Shown here piece after piece: positions 15,401 through 23,869 of a DNA stretch of 64,000 nt. The translations under genes were made by a program, and so were the position numbers. Source of the stretch: Corbicula japonica. Lineage: Eukaryota; Mollusca; Bivalvia; Venerida; Cyrenidae. The stretch covers positions 11,557,484 through 11,621,483 of the forward strand of contig JAZAYU010000005.1 in NCBI GenBank assembly GCA_038501625.1. Direction: 5' to 3'. The notes under the pieces were generated by a model. That model was not told where the DNA came from, did no database searches, and worked only from the letters and a program-made list of their open reading frames with translations. Positions within the stretch are counted from its first letter, which is position 1, and each line of letters begins with the position of its first letter.

Positions 15401-18400
15401 GTAGATCCTGATCAGTTGGCAGATGGCATGGATATGCCAGTTAATCTGGATCTACACTGTTCACACATGCAATATAGGTGTATCTATGGAGTGAAGGGTT
15501 AAGTAGCAACTAAATGACTCAAAAGAATTAGAAGTTAATACAAAACTATAACATCCAAATACACAAAGATTTCAAATGTTACTGTAACATACATACATAC
15601 AAACAAAGATTATTGAAAAAAAAACTCAGCAGTATTCTGTTAGCAATATAGAATTCAAAGTAAAAAAGCAATACATTATGTACAATCATATAACCCTTTT
15701 TTGGAATTCTCGCATCGGACCCTAAATGTTCTACAAAGATTTTGAAAAATTGTTTTAAGCCCTTTTCCATATATCAAGGAAGAAAAGCTCTTTATCCCTT
15801 TACTTGATATATACACATTTTAACACATGTGCGACCAGTGTGAAGTCTGATCTTGACTTGACTGCACTGGTGGGATCTTGATCAGAAATTACCTAAATAA
15901 TCTAAAACAAACAGTGCAGATTGTGATTAGATGTCACAGATGTGCTGGCTGATCTGAACTAACAGGGTCCCGTATGCAGTAAAGGTAAATCTATTAAGGG
16001 TTGTAGAGGTTTGGTATTTTTGTTGACAAATAGAAATAATGTCAGTCATCACTTCACAACTGCCATAGTGACAAATCCATATGTAGGTGCTTGACAGTTT
16101 ATTTTTGATTGCCAGCCTTATGTGTTATTCGAAAATGCTAAAACAATGTTTAAAGAAACCTGCATTTTATTTGATCAAATTTTGTCTTGTATAAGCAAAA
16201 CTATTCTATAACCTTCTTAATTTATAAACAATTACAAATGTTTAGCATATAAGCAAAACAATATCATTGTCACTTTCATCATGTAGACATATTATGGATT
16301 CACAGGGTATTTACATGTTTTTATCAATATATTTATGCTGAGAATTTTCCATAGAATATCTACTTTATACATGTATATTGTTCAATGCAATAAGGGTTAT
16401 GTATACGGTGAAACCTGCCTTAGCAGCCACCTGCGAATAGGAACCACCTGTCTTAAACAGCCAGTTTGAATATGTCCTAAACTGACATTTTTTTCTCATT
16501 TTAACCTATCTTTAACAGCCACCTGTATAGAGCAGCCACTTTTTGTCGCTCCCTTGGGTGGCTGCTAAAGACAGGTTTGACTGTATACCTTACTTTAACA
16601 TATTGTTAACAGCTATCACTTTAAAAAATATCTTATGGGCTGCGTCACAGCAATAGGTACCTTTGCACAGTTGAGGTCAATTCTGAAAGTGATGTCATAA
16701 AGCTGAGCAGAAAACAGTTCTATTAGGTATTTTGCTGTAAAAATAGCATTATGTTGTCAAAATGTGTTACAAATCTCTAATAAATTATGAGAAAATAATA
16801 AATATTTGCAAGTCCTTTCCAATATAGTTACAACTAAAATGATGAAAAAAATTACAGTTACACCTTGTCCCATGATTTTCTACATATAGTATTGTTGTTT
16901 CTGCAAAAATCAACAAATCATTTAATTGCCACTGATCATAACGTATGAAAACAGTCTTGTATAATTTATGGCAATTTATATTTCAGAACCTGTACACATT
17001 TTTGGCATCACCTAATATGATTACACACTTGGACTTGTGTGGCACTGATGTGGAACTAGATAAGGTAATTCAATGATTTCTTGTTGGTTATATTGTGCAA
17101 AGAATGTGGTTTACACAGAAGACCAGTCCATAATTGGAAGCATGTGATTGGTTGAATTTGAGACCTGTCTCTAAATGAGCCAATCAAAAGCTTGGGTTTT
17201 GAAGATGGTCTCCATTTTCTCTAGTTTTATTTTCTTGGGCACAAATTTGCCTGTTGGAATGTTTTATACACCCAGGCCTGTGTAAAAAATATTAAAAAGA
17301 AGTTTACATGGAAATAGTGCATTTAATAAAAGCTATCAAATTATCTATTCAATTTTTCTTGAAAGCTATCATTTTTTATGCCCCCGCCATGAAATGGCGA
17401 CGGGCATTAAGAGTTGCTCCTGTCCGTCCGTCCTTCCGTCCGTCCGATATTCTCGTGAACGCAACTCCTCCTAAACTACTGGTGGGAATTTAATGAAACT
17501 TTACCACAATGCTTGGCTTGATATGTAGTTGTGCATGAAGGTGGGGTTTCGCTCTTACATGTTCCGTTCAGAAGTTATGGCCCTTTGATACTTCCATTTA
17601 CATTAGTTTTAATAGGAATATATCTTGTGAACGCAACTTCTCCTAAACTACTGGTGGGAATTTAATGAAACTTTACCACAATGCTTCGCTTGATATGTAG
17701 TTGTGCATGAAGGTGGGGTTTCGCTCTTACATGTTCCGTTCAGAACTTATGGCCCTTTGATACTTCCATTTACATTAGTTTTAATAGGAATATATCTCGT
17801 GAACGCAACTCCTCCTACACTACTGGTGGGAATTTAATGAAACTTTACCACAATGCTTGGCTTGATATGTAGTTGTGCATGAAGGTGGGGTTTTGCTCTT
17901 ACATATTCCGTTCAGAAGTTATGGCCCTTTGATACTTCCATTTACATTAGTTTTAATAGGAATATATCTTGTGAACGCAACTCCTCCTACACTACTGGTG
18001 GGAATTTAATGAAACTTTACCACAATGCTTGGCCTGATATGTTGTTGTGCATAAAGGTGGGGTTTTGCTCTTACATGTTCTGTTCAAAAGTTATGGCCCT
18101 TTGATAATTTCATTTACATTAGTTTTATTCTTATATTTTGTGTTAAGCAAAATATGCATTTTGCCCATAACTATAAAACTACTTGAGATATTGCCTTGAA
18201 ACTTGAAATATATTTTCACCATCAAAATCTACATCATAACCAACAAGACCCATAACCCTGCTTCCAATATTTTTTCAAATTATGCCCCTTCTTCACTTAC
18301 ATTTTGTGTTAAGCAAAATATTCACTTGGCCCTTAACTTTGTTATGAATGGAGGGATTTCAAAATAACTTGGCACAATTGTTCACCAAGACAAGGTGGTG

Positions 18401-19855
18401 TGTCGCATACAACACCCATGCCTGTAGGTCCAAGGTCAAGGTCACTGTTACTAAAAATAGAAATTTCTTGCAAAATTGTGTCGGCTCTGTAACTTTGTTA
18501 TTTGTTATTGGATTTTTAAATAACTTGGTTTAATTGATCACCATATTAAGACTGTGTGTCACATACATTCCCAAGCCTGTAGGTCCAAGGTCAAGGTCAA
18601 TGTTACTAAAAATAGAATTTTCTTCTCCAGGCTGTAACTTTGTTATGAATGGAGGGATTTCAAAATAACTTGGCACAAATGTTCACCATGACAGGGTGGT
18701 GTGTCCGCACAAAACCCATGCCTGTAGATCCAAGGTCAAGGTCACTGTTACTAAAAATAGAATTTTCTTGTAATAGGAATATATCTCGTGAACACAACTT
18801 GTCCTACACTACTGCTGGGAGCTTTAAGAAAAACCCATAGCTGGGGCATCCGTGTCCTTTGGACACATTTCTAGTTTCTTATTTGCTGATAGCCTTAAGG
18901 TACTTCAGCCTCAGTCATTGCACTGTCATTAATAACAAAGAAAATAAAAATCTCTAAAAAGGTAGCAATAACATTTTGGACAAATACATTATATTAATAA
19001 ATCTTTACTTTACATATGTTAAGAAAATTTATAACAGGAAATAAAAAACACTAGATCTAAAAATTAAAAAAAATTCTATTTACATACAAACATAATAACT
19101 AAGCAACACAAAACATCAATTTCATTTCCCACATGAGCAATATGATACTGACAACAATATGAAAGGCCCTTTTGTTTAACAAGAGATATTTGTAAAATTG
19201 TATTTGACCTTGAATTTCCTTTTCACACAAATAACTCATTTCGTCATTGAAAGTTTGTTAAAAAAAACCTTACACTATTGTTATCAGTACATGTATCAAT
19301 AGAAAATGTAACAAAAACTCGACCAATTGCAAAGATGGATGTTTTAACCCTTTCCTCCATAAATACATGATTTTACGCATGTGTGACCAGTGTAGGTCCA
19401 GATCAGCCCACATATCCATGTTGTTTGATCAGGACTTTCACTATTCACTTTTTATTCAGAAATAACCTAATAAATAAAAAAGCAAACAGAGCAGATCCTG
19501 CTTTGATGGCAAGGATGTGTTAACATGGAGGAAAGGGTTAAAGTCATAGAAAAAACATGTTAATATTTTACAGATGTACTGGCTGATCTGGATCAACACT
19601 GTTCGCCCATGCCATAAAGGCATATATATGGAGGAAAGAAAAATCATGTTAATTATTTTGTTAACAGTTGATGGCCCCATTGCAGAGAGGTTGTAGTCAG
19701 AACATAACAACACTGAAGCTAGCCAGGACAGTGTTCTCCAATAAGAAGGTGAAAGAAGTGGTTGTCCAGCCGTCATTCAAACAGTTCTTTGCCACTGTAT
19801 CTGCTCTGAAGCACATTGATCTGTCGGGGGCAAAAATACCACCAGAGGCATTCAA
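500..19855 (+). CDS. CARMIL: CARMIL (LRRC16) capping-protein regulator, internal part: nine exons
   Basis: Exons by GT-AG borders and continuous phase: 500-627, 2061-2229, 2915-2988, 3380-3455, 4443-4531, 10680-10768, 12023-12219, 16987-17064, 19668-19855. The joined reading frame is open and matches CARMIL in order. It begins at the end of the PH-like domain (HIGTSLKTIFP), passes the linker motif GPCGGFTLMYACMCD, then DVDTIYLSQECRELNLRDF, and enters the leucine-rich repeats (LHKLDLSNNAIDDLG, ITHLDLCGTDVELDK, LKHIDLSGAKIPPEAFK). CARMILs bind and uncap actin capping protein at the membrane through a C-terminal CPI motif; that half is not seen here. The 5' exons lie before the window. The last donor (19856, GTATGA) splits a Lys codon, so the gene must continue, but I could not find the next LRR exon before 64000. 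Introns 5 (6.1 kb) and those after it are crowded with MITEs. Family call very likely; paralogue number not determined. Confidence 0.9.
960..1475 (+). repeat. fragment of tandem-repeat element (aaggtcaaggtcactgttac family)
   Basis: Three degenerate ~150-base units, each with the core ggtcaaggtcactgttac followed by an A-rich stretch. It ends with a short hairpin, gggccatcatggccc, then tcttgtt. A hairpin near the 3' end is a Helitron-like feature. Related arrays lie at 17378, 27259, 33324 and 40560. Confidence 0.7.
1831..1987. repeat. MITE family A, short copy
   Basis: Bounded by ttaaccttttcctccat and atggaggaaagggttaa. The middle is shortened compared with the 250-base copies. It lies 74 bases before a CARMIL exon. 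Confidence 0.8.
2266..2605 (+). pseudogene. three decayed tandem copies of the CARMIL exon 2 3' half
   Basis: The last ~80 bases of the 2061-2229 exon plus its donor-side intron are repeated three times directly downstream, at a spacing of about 121, 125 and 128 bases. The copies start at tccctg positions 2272, 2397 and 2525; the parent is at 2151. Copy 2 still reads GPCRGFTLMYACMCDIHNPT, then shifts frame and hits a stop. Copies 3 and 4 carry more substitutions and indels. None has a good acceptor in frame, so they are probably dead intronic relics of unequal crossing-over or slippage. Confidence 0.8.
3255..3354. repeat. degenerate palindrome, family B
   Basis: Inverted arms cccaagatc...ggagaccagtctcaattctcaa and its mismatched complement ending gatcttggg. 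This is an older copy of the fold-back family at 5447, 9205, 13590 and 22866. It ends 26 bases before the CARMIL exon at 3380. Confidence 0.65.
3941..4093 (-). repeat. tRNA-derived SINE head
   Basis: On the minus strand the sequence reads agtggtctaggggtagagtg (A-box-like) and, about 30 bases later, ggttcaaatcc (a perfect B box), followed by a non-tRNA tail. No clean acceptor stem closes, so this is a SINE rather than a working tRNA gene. Confidence 0.65.
5316..5440. repeat. partial MITE family A
   Basis: Contains gaacagtgtagatccagatcagcctgc and gaatctacac. The right end is missing, and a family B palindrome follows directly at 5447. Confidence 0.6.
5447..5582. repeat. near-perfect palindrome, family B (about 68-base arms)
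   Basis: Starts aaggttataaagctgagc and ends with its complement. The two halves match at almost every base, including atctgattggctgaaatggc and gccatttcagccaatcagat around a few-base centre. Transcribed in the CARMIL intron, it would fold into a long hairpin. Other copies: 8587-8696, 9205-9348, 13590-13725, 22866-23009. Confidence 0.9.
5929..6110. repeat. two tandem hairpin units
   Basis: Each unit is an inverted repeat with arms agaaacgcaacttctttaaa and gaagttgcgtttctt (second unit gaagttgcatttct), followed by tttctttaagtatat. Unit spacing is about 110 bases. No coding sequence is seen in it. Confidence 0.75.
6121..6440. repeat. MITE family A, long copy
   Basis: Ends ccctttactccatat and atatctgtggagtaaagggtt. 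The inner halves have gatccagatcagcc and agctgatctggatctac. The middle is longer than in other copies. Confidence 0.75.
6786..7478. repeat. fold-back element with ~220-base inverted arms
   Basis: The left arm starts ttaagggattgccacactcc and the right arm ends with its complement. Similarity continues through the stretches around the atcgataaaaagaaaattatc and ctatttacataaattcac motifs. A spacer of about 240 bases separates the arms. Related but more decayed sequence is seen at about 18880-19320 and 28500-28870. Confidence 0.8.
8140..8335. repeat. MITE family A, diverged copy
   Basis: Contains ctgatcaggatcgacactg, aacagtgtagatccc and gatgatctggatctac in the family order. The ends are worn. Confidence 0.55.
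8367..8549. repeat. MITE family C (cagccacc type)
   Basis: Starts cagtcgaacctgtctttagc and ends aggcaggtttcactg, with inverted internal motifs ggtggctg and cagccacc. Other copies: 16404-16585, and one cut off by the assembly gap at 42637-42720. Confidence 0.75.
8587..8696. repeat. family B palindrome with internal deletion
   Basis: Arms cccaagatcataaaactaaa and tttgagtctggtctcc. The left arm has lost the attggctgaaatggc block, so the hairpin is asymmetric. Confidence 0.75.
9205..9348. repeat. family B palindrome
   Basis: Starts gcccaagatcataaaactaa and ends ttagttttatgatcttggg. The centre is tggcgaccagtcgcca, with about 70-base arms. Confidence 0.9.
9360..9560. repeat. MITE family A, diverged copy
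   Basis: Contains gcgaacagtgtagacccaga, tcaggatctacactgttc and cagcgtagatcc in the family order. It abuts the family B palindrome on its left. Confidence 0.55.
10360..10512. repeat. MITE family A, short copy
   Basis: Contains atccagatcagcctgtgc and cagctgatctggatctacac, and ends gcagagtaaagggttaa. It lies 168 bases before a CARMIL exon. Confidence 0.65.
13590..13725. repeat. family B palindrome
   Basis: Starts aaggttataaaactgagttt and ends with its near complement at acctt. The centre is tggtgactggtcgcca. Nearly identical to the 5447 copy, so recently active or homogenised. Confidence 0.9.
13952..14191. repeat. MITE family A, full-length copy
   Basis: One of the clearest copies. Ends aaccctttcctccatgaat and tatggaggaaaggg, with gatcagccggcac in the left half and gtgcgggctgatctggatc in the right half. 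Confidence 0.85.
14271..14452. repeat. MITE with tacagt...actgta ends
   Basis: Starts tacagtaagacctctcatca and ends gaggtttcactgta. Inside are repeated aagaccac motifs in both orientations. No open frame of note. Confidence 0.6.
14558..14699. repeat. long hairpin with a perfect 33-base stem
   Basis: Positions 14583-14615 and 14640-14672 are exact reverse complements (33 bases) around a 24-base loop. The flanks extend the match imperfectly (attatttggttccttga type) to the outer limits given. It lies in the CARMIL intron between exons 12023-12219 and 16987-17064. Confidence 0.9.
15255..15502. repeat. MITE family A, full-length copy
   Basis: Ends taaccctttactccac and atggagtgaagggttaa. The left half has tatatccagatcatctggc and the right half agttaatctggatctacac. 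Confidence 0.8.
15793..16002. repeat. MITE family A, diverged copy
   Basis: Starts tatccctttacttgatatat, contains gcgaccagtgtgaagtctga and ctggctgatctgaac, and ends ctattaagggtt. Confidence 0.55.
16404..16585. repeat. MITE family C, opposite orientation to 8367
   Basis: Starts tacggtgaaacctgccttag and ends aagacaggtttgactgta. The inner order is reversed compared with the 8367-8549 copy. Confidence 0.75.
17378..18875 (+). mobile_element. non-autonomous tandem-repeat element, Helitron-like ends
   Basis: The 5' end is tatgcccccgccatg, able to pair with the following atggcg...gggc, then a short tccgtccg run. The body has four ~165-base units (start motif tcgtgaacgcaactcctcc; from about 17450 to 18120), then ~150-base units with ggtcaaggtcactgttac. 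The 3' end is the hairpin gtgtcctttggacac followed by atttctagt. The same two termini bound the 33324-35638 element, so the boundaries are well supported. Hairpin-plus-CTAG ends and tandem cores are known for Helentron-derived elements such as pearl in bivalves; assignment to that group is inferred. Confidence 0.75.
18880..19320. repeat. decayed relative of the 6786 fold-back element
   Basis: Contains tctatttacata...aagcaacacaaaaca and gatactgacaacaatat, motifs shared with the spacer and arm of the 6786-7478 element. No gene seen. Confidence 0.5.
19346..19540. repeat. MITE family A
   Basis: Ends aaccctttcctccataaat and catggaggaaagggtta. A second partial copy follows at 19572-19638, ending tatatggaggaaag, just before the last CARMIL exon. 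Confidence 0.8.
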
Positions 19856-19873
19856 GTATGATTCCATTTTTCT

Positions 19874-20093
19874 TAACCTTTATTCAATGGATACACCTGT
19901 TATGACATTTGGAACCAGTGTAGATCAGCTGGCACATCTGAGCAGTATGAACTGGATCTATACTGCTTTTAAATTGATTTGGTTATTTCTGACCAATGAG
20001 CAAGTATTATTGATCCTGATCAGAGAATGTTCAAGCTGATCTGGATCTACATATTGTGCATTGCATACAAGTCATATCACATGGAGTAAAATA
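19874..20093. repeat. MITE family A, downstream of cGAS-like gene 1
   Basis: Contains ggaaccagtgtagatcagct, gatcctgatcag and agctgatctggatctac. A related copy sits at 37458-37635 in the same position relative to cGAS-like gene 2, so it was probably copied with the gene. Confidence 0.6.
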
Positions 20094-20287
20094 TTATACA
20101 CATGTTTGACAGCATAAAACTTTTTAAATTATTTCAAAAAGTTCCCCAAAAACCTATTATAGAATCATTTGCACTGTTCCATGATTTTCTTTGTTCATCT
20201 GACAGATTGTTTGCAATCTTCTTTCATTGGATATCTTAGTTCTTTTTGTTTGTCATACCAACATAACTGTTTTATGTAAACTATAAG

Positions 20288-22402
20288 TTATTTGGATCTT
20301 GATTTACACTTACGAGCCAGCAGTCTACATACATGCCATTTGGCTGTATTGTTCCTTTCTCTCACTTTCAATGACATCATGTAGCAACATAGAGCAGAAT
20401 TTATTCTATTCTCCTGTTCCATACATTGTCCTAAGAGATTTAATGCTGTCTCCCTGTGGCACAAGTTTGGATCAGTGTCAATTGTTCTGATCAAGTTGTC
20501 CAGGGCTTGCTTTTGTTTTGCTGGTCTGTGGAGCTGAGTGTACACCTTGTGCTGCAGAAAGTACAGGTATGGCACCGAGTCCACCACTGCCCAGTCCATC
20601 CAGTCATCATCTTCATCTCTGTATGGTTGGTCTTCTGCTGTTGATCTAAACATTTCAAACTTGAGCTCTTTAGGAACACAGTTTACCTGACAAGGCAAGT
20701 AAGTGACACAGAATGCTATGTTCTGTTTTACCACATCTTCATTCTTCTCATAAAGGGCTGTTTGAATGTCTTCTGAAACTGTCTGTCTATCTGCTTGAAT
20801 GCAACGACAAAGTGTCATAACCGGTGTTTGTGACAGGTGTATTCTAAGAGCATTCAGGATAATTTCGCATGTGACCAGATCTCCTGCACAGTACAGAGCT
20901 GATGCTAGCTTCACCTTGCCTGAGGAGATATCAGAGTTCATGCCAACAGTTAACCATGAAAGAGCTTTAGTAGATAAACCCTGAGAAAGCTGTATATCTT
21001 CAGATGCTATGATAGACCCTATTAGAGAACATAGAAAGGGTCCATAGAGACTGAAAGCCCTACGCTCTGTTGTACTGACGACAGTATGTGCCAGACGGTG
21101 TTTACATACATGAACAATTAGCATCTGATAAGCAGAGGCAAAATTTCTTGAAAGAAATACATGAAAGTTCTTAATGAGATTCACTAGGTTGTTAGCTACA
21201 GTTACATTGCTGAATGCAGTGATTAAGATATCATATGCAGACAGCAGATAAACATGTGATATTCCACCCGATTTAAAATGAAGAAGATCACCAAGATGAT
21301 CTATCTGTATACTCAGCAGTGATTGTCCTATGTTATCAGTCAGGCTGCACATGACATCTATAAGCTGACGTTTGACCTCTGCAGACAATTTACCTGCAAG
21401 CAGATTGTTCCTGGGTATCAAGAAATGGGGACAGTTTTCTGTCTGTATACAGTTCAGTAAAGATTGCAGACACTTACTTAACCATGTCAGTAAACTACTT
21501 TCATTCCATATACTGCTGTTTTCTGATTCTGCAATACAGTGAAATAAAATATTCTTACACATAAAAGTTGAAATGACCTCTCCAGATATGGGCTTCAAGA
21601 AAGTCTGTAAAATCATTTTCATAAGAATGTAACACCTCATCTGTGTTATGTTGATATTAAACATCAAGCATCTCTCAGCCAGAGAAGTAGATATTCTCCA
21701 CTCCAGGTCCTGGTTCACACATGTCCTACTGCTTACAGGAACTACAAAACATCCTTGTTCTGCTGAATACTTCTTCATTTCTTCAGTTGGCCAGCCACTC
21801 ATATTCTGCTGATGAAGCCAGGGATCAGCTTCTTTAGGCCAGGATGAACAGTGAAAGGCAATTACATAGTCTGTGTCATATTGGTCATGTCCTCTGGGTA
21901 TTGTGTGAGCAGGACCATTTCTAACCTCACCATTCTGTCCAATATATTCTTCAAAAAATGAATGTCTCAGCAGCACTCTTCCTCTGTTATCTGTGGTGTA
22001 ATGTTTACCATGGAAGTTTTTAGCAGAAAGAGGTGCATCATGTCTCGTTAGCTGTAGCAGACAATAGCATGGAGATGTTGTCTCATCCTGCACCATTAAA
22101 AACTTCGGTTTGTGAGGCAGATCATCCCACTGTGATAAGTCTTGTATTATCTTGAAGCAAGGGTCACATAAAAGGTAATCTACATCAGATTTCAGACCTT
22201 GGGTGGTTGATCCTTCACTTTGACTGCCAAAATTATATACTGATGTACCTCCTCCTAATTGAACTGAAGTTGTGAATAAAGTCTCGGCTAACATCCAGGC
22301 TCTTCTTCTCTTCAGTATCTTTGTCTTGTTTACTCCGATGTCATCGAGAACCTGGGACAGTTGCAGGGACAGGTTATGATAGTGCTCTGGTTGATTTGAC
22401 AT
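20288..22402 (-). CDS. cGAS-like receptor / Mab-21 family nucleotidyltransferase, copy 1
   Basis: Predicted 704 residues in one coding exon. The N-terminal half is a Mab-21/cGAS nucleotidyltransferase: GS motif in FGSQSEGSTTQG (residues 58-69), metal-binding D73 and D75 in SDVDYL, and the third acidic residue D178 in YDTDYVIAFHCSSWP, the strand that carries the last catalytic Asp in cGAS. The helical lobe follows (MRCYILMKMILQTFLKP; SLLTWLSKCLQSLLNC). No HxxxxCC zinc-thumb motif is seen. The ~300-residue C-terminal extension is helical and ends in a TPR-like pair (ETALNLLGQCMEQENR). Family members make cyclic dinucleotides after sensing nucleic acid; the ligand here is unknown. An in-frame ATG lies nine codons upstream (22429), but tattgtatcag at 22403-22413 is a good acceptor and the paralogue starts at the matching Met, so the start at 22402 behind a 5' UTR intron is preferred. 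Confidence 0.9.
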   Translation of the reverse strand: MSNQPEHYHNLSLQLSQVLDDIGVNKTKILKRRRAWMLAETLFTTSVQLGGGTSVYNFGSQSEGSTTQGLKSDVDYLLCDPCFKIIQDLSQWDDLPHKPKFLMVQDETTSPCYCLLQLTRHDAPLSAKNFHGKHYTTDNRGRVLLRHSFFEEYIGQNGEVRNGPAHTIPRGHDQYDTDYVIAFHCSSWPKEADPWLHQQNMSGWPTEEMKKYSAEQGCFVVPVSSRTCVNQDLEWRISTSLAERCLMFNINITQMRCYILMKMILQTFLKPISGEVISTFMCKNILFHCIAESENSSIWNESSLLTWLSKCLQSLLNCIQTENCPHFLIPRNNLLAGKLSAEVKRQLIDVMCSLTDNIGQSLLSIQIDHLGDLLHFKSGGISHVYLLSAYDILITAFSNVTVANNLVNLIKNFHVFLSRNFASAYQMLIVHVCKHRLAHTVVSTTERRAFSLYGPFLCSLIGSIIASEDIQLSQGLSTKALSWLTVGMNSDISSGKVKLASALYCAGDLVTCEIILNALRIHLSQTPVMTLCRCIQADRQTVSEDIQTALYEKNEDVVKQNIAFCVTYLPCQVNCVPKELKFEMFRSTAEDQPYRDEDDDWMDWAVVDSVPYLYFLQHKVYTQLHRPAKQKQALDNLIRTIDTDPNLCHRETALNLLGQCMEQENRINSALCCYMMSLKVRERNNTAKWHVCRLLARKCKSRSK

Positions 22403-22619
22403 TCTGATACAATAAGAATTTAATGTCATTGAAAGATATTATTTAATTTGATTTATTGAACATAATGTTTGCTTGTTTGATTTTAAACATATATGTTACC
22501 TTCAAAAACTGATTTGATAAATATTGAAGATTTTTCATTCAACAAAATAAAGAGAGATTCATCAGGGACCAACAATTTCCAGTATTTCATTGTTGCCCAC
22601 TGGGCAAGTAGAATTCCAG

Positions 22620-22861
22620 CCCCGTGATTATAAAACTTTTTTCATGCATAACTGAATTCTGTGCTCAAACTTAAAATGTCTAAAACATTAACAGTCTTCA
22701 TATATAGGGAATAACTATCTGTTCAACAGTTGTTATTGAGAGCAATTTTGTCATATTTTTAGTTTGAAATGTTTTATTTTATATAATGAACAGAAACAAA
22801 GCCATCATATTTTCATGCTCAAATTGAGTCGAGCATGAAAAAAGTTTTATAATCATGGGGC
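22620..22861. repeat. MITE with ~27-base inverted ends
   Basis: Starts ccccgtgattataaaac and ends gttttataatcatgggg, with one mismatch across the arms. A family B palindrome (22866) abuts it on the right. Confidence 0.75.
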
Positions 22862-22865
22862 CAGT

Positions 22866-23009
22866 GCCCAAGATCATAAAACTAAATCTGGAAATCAGTC
22901 TCAAATCTCAAGCATCTGATTGGCTGAAATGGCAACCAGTTGCCATTTCAGCCAATCAGATCCTTGAGATTTGAAACTGATATCAAAACTTAGTTTTATG
23001 ATCTTGGGC
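22866..23009. repeat. family B palindrome
   Basis: Starts gcccaagatcataaaactaa and ends tttatgatcttgggc. The centre is tggcaaccagttgcca. It lies 460 bases upstream of cGAS-like gene 1. Confidence 0.9.
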
Positions 23010-23130
23010 CCAGATCTGGTTGCCCAGAAAATTTTGTAAAATGTTCGTGTTGTATATATGGTCATAATTATTTTTGGATTTTGAAACACATTTGGTGTTT
23101 AATCAGTTGTATTCTACTAATTATTCAGAA

Positions 23131-23868
23131 ATACCATATAATGGTTTTTTTTCGCGAGCATAATATTTTTCACTATTTTCGCGATCGTCGTGAATTCACA
23201 AAAATAACAAACGCCAAAAATTCCCGACTTTCTTTTCGTGAAGTGCACTATATTGCAAGACTGACGTTGCTATTTCTTTATGTTCTGAGTTAATCGAGTA
23301 TATCTCATAGTGCACAAATTAAGTAAACGCTTCGGGCAGAGTAGATATGTACCGATACAGTTAAATGTTCGGGAGTCAAAAATATTGGTATTGATGCCAA
23401 GCGTGGGGATTATTTAATTCTTTCAAAATTTGCTGCATATACTATGCTTTACAAACAATGCTGATGAGCATTACTTAATAAAGGTCAATTATCGCTTCAT
23501 TACGTCTATATTTGCGGTGGTCATGGTTATTATTCTGTCAATAAAAACATAAACACTAATTGTTATTAAAACGGATGTCAATTATGCTGCGCGCAATTTC
23601 GTTTATAACAGTTTGATAAAATACCACTGTTAAATGCACAGCTTTCACCTATTAGCAAACACTTCTTCTAATAATAAATTGTTTTTTACAGTTACATTTG
23701 CTGGTACTGGATTACAAGAAATATAGCAATATGAATGCACTGCAACAGTAAAACACGCAAAAATTAATTACTGCGTACGCAAATTCGCTAAAATTACAAC
23801 CGCGAAAATTTAAATTATGGCAAAATCGCAAAAATTTTCAATCGCGAAAATAACCCATTATACGTTAT
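23131..23868. repeat. probable MITE with cgcgaaa-rich inverted ends
   Basis: The left end ataccatataatgg...ttcgcga and the right end tcgcgaaaataacccattat are imperfect inverted repeats about 35 bases long. The interior is AT-rich with no open frame of note. Confidence 0.55.
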
Positions 23869-23869
23869 T

